NCBI GenBank assembly: GCA_903827375.1
Contig: CAIKHZ010000019.1
Span: 1 to 64,000, forward strand
Length of the DNA: 64,000 nt
Direction of reading: 5' to 3'
DNA from: Akkermansiaceae bacterium
Lineage (GTDB): Bacteria > Verrucomicrobiota > Verrucomicrobiia > Verrucomicrobiales > Akkermansiaceae
In this document: positions 46,334 through 57,200 of the stretch, one piece after another
Layout: each line of letters begins with the position of its first letter
Numbering within the stretch: the stretch's first letter is position 1
The notes under the pieces: model-generated
The model's input: only the letters and a program-made list of their open reading frames with translations
Databases searched by the model: none
What the model was told of the DNA's origin: nothing
Program-made: the position numbers and the translations under genes

Positions 46334-48217
46334 ATGCAACGCCCGTCCCTTTCGATTCTGCGGCAAGCCGTCGCTGCCGCGGCAGGCATCGTCCTGCTGG
46401 CCGCTTCGGCCCGCGCTCAAATCGCCTCGCAGAGCATCACCCTCACCGGGGGGTGGAACTCGGTCTGGTTAGAGGTAGAGCCCATCGATGCCAGTGGCAA
46501 CCGCGTGCTCCCACAGGTTGCGTTTAACAACCCCTCGATTCAGGTGATTGCCACGCCGCAACCGCTTGGAGGCACGGCAGAGTATTTCGGCAATGATCCG
46601 ACCAATGCCGGAGCATTCAACCAGGATGGCTGGCAGCAGTGGAAAAGTTCTGATCCCGCCGGCACCAACAACCTTCCCCTGATCTTTGGCAACCGTCCCT
46701 ATCTGATCCAACTGGCTCCCGGGGCCGGCCCGATCGTGCTCACCCTTAGCGGCCGCACCCGCTTCTTCCGCCCGACATGGACGCCCGACCGCTTCAATCT
46801 GGTGGGTTTCGGACTCACCGGCACGCCCACCTTCGATGCCTTTTTCGGCCCGTCGGGCACCACCCACCCGGTCACTCGCATCTTCCGCCTCAATTCTGCC
46901 ACCGGAAATTGGGAACACGTCACTGGGTCCAACACGCTGGTTGCCGACCAGGCTTACTGGATCTACTGCGCCGGACCGTCGTCCTACATGGGCCCGGTTG
47001 CGGTTGATTTCGCCGCTGCGGTCAGCGGTTCCCTGAATTTTGCTGGCCCCGGTGACACCGTGCCAGTGGGCACAGGGGGGGACATGATCCAACTCGATCT
47101 GATGGGTATTACCTTCACCAATCTGTCGAATGCCCCTGCCGCCCCGCTGTTCAATTTGGTCACCCCCGATCCGAATCCAGGCAGTCTGGTCCTCTACGCC
47201 GTCAATCCAACTTCCAGCAACCTCGCCTTCACCCGGGGCGATCAAATTGGCGCCAGCCCAACAAGCTCGCCAGTGACTCCCGCCATTGGAGCGTTAAGCA
47301 GCCGCACGCTGACCCTCGGGGCATCCCGGAATTGGAGCAGTGGCCAAGCTGGGCGCACCAACACCTACCGCCTCGCGACGGGCGGCGGCACCTCATTTTG
47401 GCTCCCGGCCAGTGCTTCGCTCAACGATTTGCAATACCCCACTGATCCGACGCCCGTGACCCCGGCCGCATCAATGAAAGGTCTGTGGGTCGGTGAAATC
47501 GTTGTCGATTCCTCCACAAGCATCGTCGAGGACGGCGCTCCGCTGCGTCCTTCCGCAGTCAAAACCCCCGCCCGCATCTTGCTGCATTTCGATGGCACCA
47601 AGACCCGCTTGCTGTCTCAAGTGACCATCATGCAAACCAAAACCGCCGATCCGACGGTGCCACCGGTGCCGGTGTTGGTGGTGGACGCGGCGCGCATTCC
47701 CTTCTTCGATGGGATCAAGGAGCGCAACGGCAAACGCGTCGGCATGCGCCTCGAGGCGGTCACCTACGACATGCCCCGCTTGATGGATGCCACCAGCCAA
47801 GCCGCCTTGCTCGCTGACCCCGCCTATCCCGGACTCACCGCTAGCGGCCTGGCGGCTTTTCTCGCGTCCCGCACCACCCGCCCTCCGTCGCTCGCCGAAA
47901 CCTATCAACTCACCCTCGATCTGGCAGGCGCGCCCGGTGCCGGCCATGCAATCACCACCTATCCGGGCACTCTGGTCCTCGACCCGTTCCACCGCAGCAA
48001 CCCGTTTCGCCACGCCTACCACCACGACCACTCCAACGGCCCGGCCATCACCCGCGAAATGGAAATCGACTTCGACCCGAGCCAATCCATCGGTGACCAC
48101 CTCAGCGGCGGCTACAAGGAAACCATCAAGGGCCTCATCCAATCCAACCTCGTTCTAACTGGTCGTGTCGAGTTCCAGCGCATCAGCCCGGTCGATGCCC
48201 TCCAAGGCGCCCAGTAA
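46334..48217 (+). CDS. Secreted protein of unknown function, 627 aa
   Basis: Signal peptide ending ASARAQ; ITLTGGWNSVWLEVEPIDASGNRV...; no family recognised. Confidence 0.8.
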   Translation: MQRPSLSILRQAVAAAAGIVLLAASARAQIASQSITLTGGWNSVWLEVEPIDASGNRVLPQVAFNNPSIQVIATPQPLGGTAEYFGNDPTNAGAFNQDGWQQWKSSDPAGTNNLPLIFGNRPYLIQLAPGAGPIVLTLSGRTRFFRPTWTPDRFNLVGFGLTGTPTFDAFFGPSGTTHPVTRIFRLNSATGNWEHVTGSNTLVADQAYWIYCAGPSSYMGPVAVDFAAAVSGSLNFAGPGDTVPVGTGGDMIQLDLMGITFTNLSNAPAAPLFNLVTPDPNPGSLVLYAVNPTSSNLAFTRGDQIGASPTSSPVTPAIGALSSRTLTLGASRNWSSGQAGRTNTYRLATGGGTSFWLPASASLNDLQYPTDPTPVTPAASMKGLWVGEIVVDSSTSIVEDGAPLRPSAVKTPARILLHFDGTKTRLLSQVTIMQTKTADPTVPPVPVLVVDAARIPFFDGIKERNGKRVGMRLEAVTYDMPRLMDATSQAALLADPAYPGLTASGLAAFLASRTTRPPSLAETYQLTLDLAGAPGAGHAITTYPGTLVLDPFHRSNPFRHAYHHDHSNGPAITREMEIDFDPSQSIGDHLSGGYKETIKGLIQSNLVLTGRVEFQRISPVDALQGAQ

Positions 48218-48244
48218 AAATTTCCCTATCAGAACTTAGCCACC

Positions 48245-51200
48245 ATGAACACTTTCACTCGAATCAACGGGTTTTCGAAACCCTTGCCCATGGTCCTGAC
48301 GGGAATCGCTGCGGCGTTTTTCCTGGGCGTTTCCACGGTTGTTACCTCGGCCGCCGTGCCTACAACGCCCGGCACGCCGGATGACTTCGGTTACAAGTTT
48401 GCGGTTTCCAGCGACACGACCCAGTACAACTTCATCGATTTGATCAACTTGCCTCAGGATTCGGTCGTTCATACGGCCTCGGCTTTGCTCAATCAGGATG
48501 ATGCCGCGCAGAACATCGATATCGGCTTTGGCTTTGTGTATTATGCCACCACCTACACGTCCTGCTTTCCCTCCACCAACGGGGAGATTGTTTTTGGCGC
48601 CAGTTCAGTCGATTATTCGCCGGAACCCATATTCGGGCCTGAGCTTCCCCATAACTACATCGCGCCATTTTTTACCGATTTGACGACGCTTACCAGCCCT
48701 GCTCCGGTTCCGACTATCAAGTATGCGACTCTCGGCGCAGCCCCTAACCGGATTTGCGTTGTCCAATGGCAAGACATGCAACAATATGCCTATGCGGCGA
48801 ATCGAATGACGTTTCAGGTTCAGCTCTACGAGGGGAGCAATGAGATCAGGTTTGTTTACAAGACGAGTCCTGCCTTTACTGCGGTCTCGTACAAAGCGAT
48901 ATCTATCGGCATTGAGGGGCCGACGGCATTTCCCACGGGACTTCAGTATCTCTTCGGCCATCAGGGCGACTCGATCAGCCTCGCCGGGAAAGCGATCATG
49001 ATCACCCGCCCGGTCAAGGTCACCGTGGAAAGCAAGTACACCCGGCCGGACGGCACGACCGTCGTGGTCGGGGCGTCCAATCCGTTGCTGTTGCCGACGG
49101 TTGGCGTCACCAACCAAGCCTATCAGTCGGTGCAACGATTCAGCGCGCCGGATTTCATCTATTTGAACGCGAAGTTCGCCGAACTCACGGCACCGGGCGA
49201 TCCCGATGATCCAAACCCGGACAACATTGGGATATACCGCCTGCGCAACCTCGGCTACGCGATCGATGGGCAAACCGTCCAAGGGGTCCAGAATTTCTTC
49301 GAGCAGACCGTCAACGGTGACATGAAGGTCATTTGGAGATGGGCGTTGGAGTACGCGGTCATTATCGATTCGGCCACCGGCAAAGACGGTGGCTTCGGAC
49401 ATCCCGATCCCGGAGTCGGCCGCTTCTGGTATGCCCTCAACAGTCAATTCACCGCCTCCATCGACACCGTGGTGCAGAACGATGCCGGCGGGGTCCGGAT
49501 CAAAAATACGGGCTACAGCGTGACCACCTATGCCGGGGCCAACGGCGCGTCGAACACGCCGCCTGCCTACCCTCTCACCCCGGGGGACACCCGGGCGGTG
49601 ACCGCCGGGATGCAAATCACCGCGCCTCTGCGCATCCAGTGGCAGTCAACCGGCCAGGTTCGCTACCGTTTTGATGCGACGAGCATCATTCCCGGGCAGA
49701 CCGCTGTGTCGCTTGATGGCCAGTCGTTTGTGCGGGTGTTTGATACGGGTGGGCCTCATGTGGTTTATGGCAGCGGATTGAACTCTGACGTTTGGATCAA
49801 TTCGGAGAGCAGCAGTCTCAAGGTGGAAGTGGGGGTCTTTTACCGCACGACGAGCCGCCGCTTGACCCTGGCGGACTTCCCCGTGCCGCCAGGTGGTGAC
49901 CTGAGCCCGTTGGGGTCCGCGGTCGCGGCACTGACCGACGAGACGGTCGCAGACAAGGATGGAGTGCCGCGGACCGCGCGGGTTTATATTCTGAACCCCG
50001 GCGCTCCGGTGGTCGGCCACATTCCCACACCGACGGAAATTCACTGGCTTTTTCAGCAGACGGTCTTCCGGGCATTGGTGCCTGCGGGCACGGCGCTCGA
50101 TCGCAACTTGCCCGCCACCAACCCGGCTTTGCCCGATGGCGTGCTCCTCGGTGACAGTGGCCCGGACTCCACTGCGCTGGAGCCGGTGGGGGATATGTTG
50201 ACCGGGTCGGCCACCGGCTGGCCGTGGGCCTGGGATCAGGTGAACCAGAAACTCTATCCGGTCCATCCGGCCAGTTTCCGCGTCGTTTGGCAGGAGCAAT
50301 ATGACCACACCAAAACCTACAAGATCGAAATCGTCAGCGGTTATCCCGGCCAGACGGTTAATCTAACATCCGCGCTGGAAAATGCCGTGGATTTCAGCCG
50401 GATCAAGTCCGGCACCCAGTATGTGATGCAGGCCGCGCTGCCCACCATCGCGCAAAGCAATCCGGACGCCGCGTTCCCTGCGCAATTCCTTGGTGGACCG
50501 TCTCCCGCGCTGAGCGAAGACGCGCATTACCACCACCTCTTTGATCCGGTGGCTGGGCGGCAGCCGCCAACCAAACTGGACCTCAGCGCCACAGATGCAT
50601 GGAAGTTTCAGAATCTTACCTACACGGATCTGGCCACAGCAGCCACCGCAGACAAGGCATCCGCAGGAGTGCCGTTCTCCGCAGCGGGCGCGGGCCGCAG
50701 CGTGGTCCTCTACAGCTACCGGGCGAATCCGGGCGAGGTGGCCACCGGCGATCTCACCAAAGAAGGTCTGGCGGTTCGGGTGATCCGATCGTCGCCGGTC
50801 ACGCCGCTGCTACCCGATGACCCAAAGTTGATCCTTGGCCGCCGCGGGCTCGAACTCGGCGGTGGCACCGCAGCGGACCACGGGGCATTGGGCGTCATCA
50901 CCGGCGCTTCCCAAACTGCCATCGACCCGGGATCGAGTTTCGTAATTGATTTTTGGCTCAACGCCAAGAGCCTGCGAGATTTTCCGACGACTCTGACAAA
51001 CTGCACGACCACCGCCAGCGGCACCACCGTGACCTGCGACGGCACCTCCAGCCTCGTCCCCGGTATGACCGTCAGCGGCAGCAACATCGCCCCCGGCACC
51101 AAGGTCGTGTCGGTCACCAATGGCAGCACTTTTGTCCTCAGTGTGCCTGCCGCAGCCGCCGGTTCCGGGCTGTCACTCACCGCGTCCGGCAAGCCGATGA

Positions 51201-54200
51201 CGATCCTTAGCACCGGTGGCGGCAACCTCACGGTCGTCATGGATCCGGTGGCCTCGACCATCACAACCCACTACATGGGGATGCTGGTGACCAAGGCGTT
51301 TACGACGGCGGGTTCCGCGTGGAAGCACCACGTCATTCACGTGTTCACGGATAATTTTTTCGGCATCCCCTTGACCGTGCTGGATTACTATCTCGACGGG
51401 GTTCGCGACGAAGCGGGCTCGGTTGACTTTTTGTTCGATCCGAGTGGCATCACCGCATCTAACACGGTCGGCGCGAGCCTGACCGACCAGAGCCTGCGCC
51501 TCGGCGTCGATGTCAATCCGCTGAGTCACCTGCAACTCGACCAGTTCCGAATGTTCGGCAATCTGGCGAGTCTCCAGCAGGCCGTGTCGAGCAGCCCGTG
51601 GCTGACCCCGGCGGAAATCCTCAACCTGAGGTCGAGCCGGACCACCACCCTGCGCACGAGGATTCCGTTGCTGCAGTTTGGCTTCGAGGCGGCTCCCCTT
51701 GGCAACCTGTTTGTCAACGAGGGCTCCTTGCCCAACGTCGGCGTCGGCCCGGTACCCAGCGACACCAGGGGCGTCTATGCCGGCACCTGGGCGCACCTGG
51801 ACATCCAGGAGGTGGCCACCCGCCTCGACAGCACACTGGACAACGCTGGCTTCGGCGGCAGCGGCTACATCCTCAACGCGGTGTCTAACTACAATGCCGA
51901 CGTGTACACTCGCTCCGCCGAGGTTGGTGCTTGGGGACCTATCTTCCCGGTCAATCACGGACAGCTATACGCCAGCCCGACCCGACGCCTCGAGGTGGCC
52001 TACTACGAAAACCCCTATCTGACGGATCCACTGGGCCACCCCAACGTCGCGTGGCCATACACGGCAGCGGGCTATGACGAGGTGAAGTACCCGACCTACG
52101 GTCCTAACAAGGATAAGGCGATCTACATTGCCAGCCGGATCGGTTCGGAGGGAATCGACCAGACGGGTCGCCCGCAGCAGGTGTTCGACCTCACCGCATA
52201 CGCCAGCCTCAAGATATACAATCAGCCGGACAACACGCTCGCCGGCTACAATCCCAACGAGGAGCACGCCTTGGTCGCGCCGTCGGGCCGCGCATCTTTG
52301 AAAATCAAGAACCTCGGCGAGGACATTCCTAACACTCCACCGCTCGCCGCCTTCGCCCTGCAGGCCGACATCAACACCAGCGGCACAACCTACACCTCAG
52401 ATCCTTGGGTGCTTGCACAGGTGTCCAACCTCGTGACCGGCGAACCGGAGATGGCCGCCTATCACGTTTTCAAGAACCGCCCGGGCACGGTCGATTTCCC
52501 ACGCCCGGCCGACGCCGTCGTCCTGTCCACTCCCGGTCTGGCGTACGAAAGCGCGGCTCATCCCGAGGACCGCTTCCTAACCACCGATGCCTCGAAAAGT
52601 TATAACTTCCGCTACAACTTCCGCTATCAGGCTTATGCCGGCGATTCGCTGGTGCCACCATACCCCTTGAACCTAGTCATCGGCAACGTCGCCATGCCGG
52701 CCCGCGGCGGCAACTCCGCGTCTCAACGCGCACTGTGGTGGGATGTGAATGCCAACCCGTGGGTGGTGTCCGGCAACGGGATCTTTTTCTATCAGTTCCA
52801 TTATCCGTTCCGCAATGATTTCTATCTGCCTAACACCGCGATCGGTGCGCCGGTGGCGTGGGTGCCCGACGCCATCAGAGGAGTGCGCACCTTCAATGGC
52901 GACACCACCACAGACCGGCCGGGCAAGGTGGTTTACAAGACATTTTGGCGCTCGGATTACCCGAAACTCAAGCGCGGCGAAACCCTCGCCTATCAGGGTG
53001 GCGAATACTTCAACGAAAACCCCGGTGCCAATGGCCTGCCAGCATTGGTGGCGATGAAGGCGGCCGAGATTGTTTACGATGTGGCAACCCCAAGCATGGT
53101 CATCGGTGACGACAATGTGAATTCCTGCTCAGCACGGATCGTTCGCCCCTTGGACCGCATGGAGGCTCCCTTCACCGTGGCACAAATGGCCGCTGCGGGA
53201 TTTTCACCCGCCTCCGCCTCGATCTTCACGGTGGCCGAGCGCTGGTATTTCAAGGACCTGCCCGGCTCCCTGTCCAAGCGCTTCTACTTTGATTCCCTGG
53301 CCGCAACGCTCGTCTTCCGCGGTTATCTCAACGACAAGGACAGCGGCAACAAGGACCTCACCGTGGGGCCTGACCCGCTGAACATTCTTGAACCCAATCT
53401 CATGACCGCCGATGAGTTTACCCGGGTCCAGAACATCGGCACAGGAGCGAGTTGGCTCACCGCCGTCACCGGGATCTATCAGAAATCTAAAAACCCGATG
53501 CTGATCCGCAACGAGGCCCCCCCCGACAACCCGCCAGTGACCGGTCAGTATCTGGCCGGATTGAAGGAATCACCCGTCGTAACCCTGAGGATCGGCCTGA
53601 ACAATTCTCTCTACGACGCCACGGCCGATTTGGCGGCTCAGGCCAATGCGCTGGCGGCTCAAGCCAACCTTACGGCAGTGGCGAATCAGGGGTTCAGCTT
53701 TATCGAGGTACCCCAGTCAACCATTCCAGTCGCTCAGAGCACCGCAGATGCTTCGGAAATCAGCGCTCTGGATTACCAAATCTCCTTGCTACCGACTCAG
53801 GCGCAGTCTCGCTTCTCGGAACTCGACAGTTTCGGCGTGGGCTCCTCGCTGGTGCCCAATCCAGCGTTGTTGACGGCACCAACCAGCGGCGGCTCGCGCT
53901 TCATCACCATCGCCGAGAACAACCGCACCGAACTGGCTGGAGCGCCAGTGGGCCTGCACATCATCGAGATCATCCCAGATCGCTACCGCGGCGCTATCAA
54001 GGTCATTGAATCCGCCGACGCCTTCAGCGAGAAGATCACCCTGCAACACAACGGTGAATTCGGTGCCAACACCGCTGACCTTTACTATGAATGGTGGATC
54101 CGTGACGCCGCCCCACTCGGCACCGTGGCCACCGAGGTGATGGCCAACGGCACCCTCAAGCAAACCGACTCCAGCGGCCACTCGCTGTGGCAGCAATACC

Positions 54201-57200
54201 TTCCAAAGGATCGCATGCTATTGACCGATGTGACGGCCCAGCACCTCGGCCTCCACTCGATCGTCTTTGAGGGCCGCCCGGACGTGGTGCTCGCCGACAA
54301 GCTGATTCTGATGCGCTACCGCCACAAGACCGAGGCGAACTGGACCCTGGTGCCCTTCGAGGTTGCCAATGCCGCCATAGCCTGGAAACCGGGTGGCGTC
54401 GCGCCGACGTCCAACGCCCCCTTCCAGTGGGCCGGCGCGGCCAACTCCCCGCAACTCCAGGCAGATGGTAGCAAAAACTACATCCCGCAACTGGTGATGG
54501 GCTGGGTCAAGCGCGTGCTCGACCGCATCAACCCCTACGAGGCCCGCTATACCGATTTCTTCAACTCCGAGAGCCCGGCGACCTACAGCAGCCAGATCCA
54601 GATCGCCGGCGCTCCCTTCGCAGGCATGGTGGCCCTCAACCCCGACAAAAACGTCATCGAACGCACCGGTCTGATCGAACTCTATCAAACGGTGCTGGCC
54701 CGCGCCCGCCAGCTTTCCATCGACAATTCCACCAACGCAGTGAGCACCGACGGCATCAACCAGGCGCTTCTGCTTGCCGCCACCCGCCTCGCCACCCTGT
54801 ATGATCTGTTAGCCCGGGAAGCCTACAGTGACGCGCAGGACTCAACCATCGCCGTGACCAGTGACTCGAGTAGCGCCGGCTTGGCCAGCGTCGCCCCCTA
54901 CACCTTCGCCTTCCAAGGCATGGTTGCCGACGTGATGCAGGAGGAACTCGCTTTGCTGCGCGGCACCGATTTCCTCAAAAGCTACCCGGTCTATAACCGC
55001 CTGTTCTGGAACTATAGCAAGGGCCTCGGTGAAGCCGCCTACAACGTCAACTACAACATTGCGGATGTGAACCAGAACGGTTTCATCAACGAGGACGACG
55101 CCCGCCTGCTTTACCCGCAGGGTCACGGCGATGCCTGGGGCCACTTCCTCTCGGCGCTGGGGATGCACTACACGTTGTTGCAAGACCCCAACTTCCACTG
55201 GCTGGCCCGCTCGGAACTCTACTCGCTTATGCAAAACGTGCTCCCGGTTGACTACCTCGACGAAAAAACGTTCGCCAGAGAGGCCGCCGGCAAGGCTCAG
55301 GCCGGACGCGACATCGTGCGCGCCACCTATCGGCAGTATTTTACCCAGAATTCTGATGGACAATGGCAGGGCTACACCGATGGTGCCGACCCAGCCCGCG
55401 CCTGGGGCGTTTCCGAGTGGGCACATCGCGCCGGGCAGGGGGCTTGGTTCGATAACGCCGTCGCCAACGCCTTGCTGCCCGCACAAGCCCCACCCAACGC
55501 CGAGGACCTCGATCTCATCGAGCGCTCCGGTGCCACCGCCGATATCGGCTCAATCGTCGGCTCGCTCCACGAGATCCAGATTGCCATGGACGAGGCTAAC
55601 AGCGGTGTCAACCCGCTCGGCTTCGACTCCGATGCGATTGCCATGGACCTCGATCCGAGCGCCGTGCAGAGTGGAAACGGGCATTTCAGCCAGATGTACC
55701 AGCGGGCTGTGAGTGCCGCCGGCAACGCCCTCGCCACGCTCGACTTGGCCACCAAGGCGGGCAACAAGCTGCGCTATCTGGCCGACGATACAAGCAACCT
55801 CTCGGTGGACGCCGTGCGCCAGGATCTGGACTACCGCAACCGTCTGATAGAAATATTCGGCACACCATACACCGGGACGATTGGTTTCGGCAAAGCGTTC
55901 CCCGAGGGGTATGCGGGACCCGACACGCAATTATTTTCCTATCTTGAGGAAACCAACATCAACCAAATCATTCCCCAGTCCGATCAAAACGCGCCGACTA
56001 CGATGGTGACCTTCGCTAGCACGAGCAGCACCGTCGCCAACCTCGCGGACAGCTACAATTTCCAACGGCTGTATGGCAACGTGTTTGGCAACGCGGCCGA
56101 GAACCTCGGCAACGTGGCCACCAAGCTGATTGCGACGCCCTTGAATTTGTTTGGCGTCAGCGCCTCCACCACCAAGGTGTTCACCTTCGGGGCGGGTTCA
56201 TCGGAGTTGACCGCCGCCTTCGGCAGCTTTCTCAACACCCAGACCTACGAGGATTTTAGTACCACCACCAAGCAATTGGTTCTGCCGGTGAGGCAACAGT
56301 CCCCGTATGCCTTCCAAGCTCCGGCCAGTTGGGGGCAGCGGACGAGTTATGGCAAGGTCCAGCAGATTCTCGAAAATGAACTCAAGGAACGAATCGCGCT
56401 CGATTCTTCGATCAAGGAATACCAAGGCTTCCTGCAGGAGTTTCAAGTGACCGCCAACCTGCTGGACAGTGAGATCACCCTGAGTGCGAAGAAAGGTGCC
56501 AATGTCCTTGAACTCAAGGCACTGGAAGCACTCGCCGCGAAAATAAAAATCGCCCAGGATGCAGGCAAGGCCGCCGCCGACGTGGCGGCTGCGACAGTGG
56601 AAAAATCGGCCGACGGAACGGCCGAGGCTATCCCCAAGGCCCTCCCGACCGTCGGCTTTGCCATTTCGCCGGGGGACGTTCTGGCACCCGTTCGCGGGGT
56701 GGCCAAACTGGTGGCGGTGGTGACTTCGGCGGTCAAGACCGCGGCGGGATATGCCTTCACCGCGCTCAAGACGGCGGGCCAGGTTTTGCTAGATGCTCAA
56801 ATCGACGACCTAAAAACTGAGGAAGGGCGGATGACGGACGTCATCCAACTCCAGGGAACTCTCGTTACTCTGGTTGGCCAGGCAGCCAAAGAAGGACCGT
56901 TGCGCGACGCCATCGGAACCCACCTCCAAGAGTTGCAACTTCTCCAGCAGCAATACCTCACCGCCCAATCCGAGGGCTTCCGCCTGCTCAAGCAGCGCGA
57001 GTCCTTTAACAAGACGCTCGCCGCCAAGGTGCAGCGCAACCGCTACCAGGATATGATTTTCCGCATGGCCCGCAACGAGGCTTTGGCCAAATACGAAGCC
57101 TCGTTCAACAACGCCGCACGCTACGCTTGGCTCACCGCACGGGCGTACGATTTTGAAACAAGCCTCGATCCCGGGCATCCCGCGGCACCGGGCCAGATGT

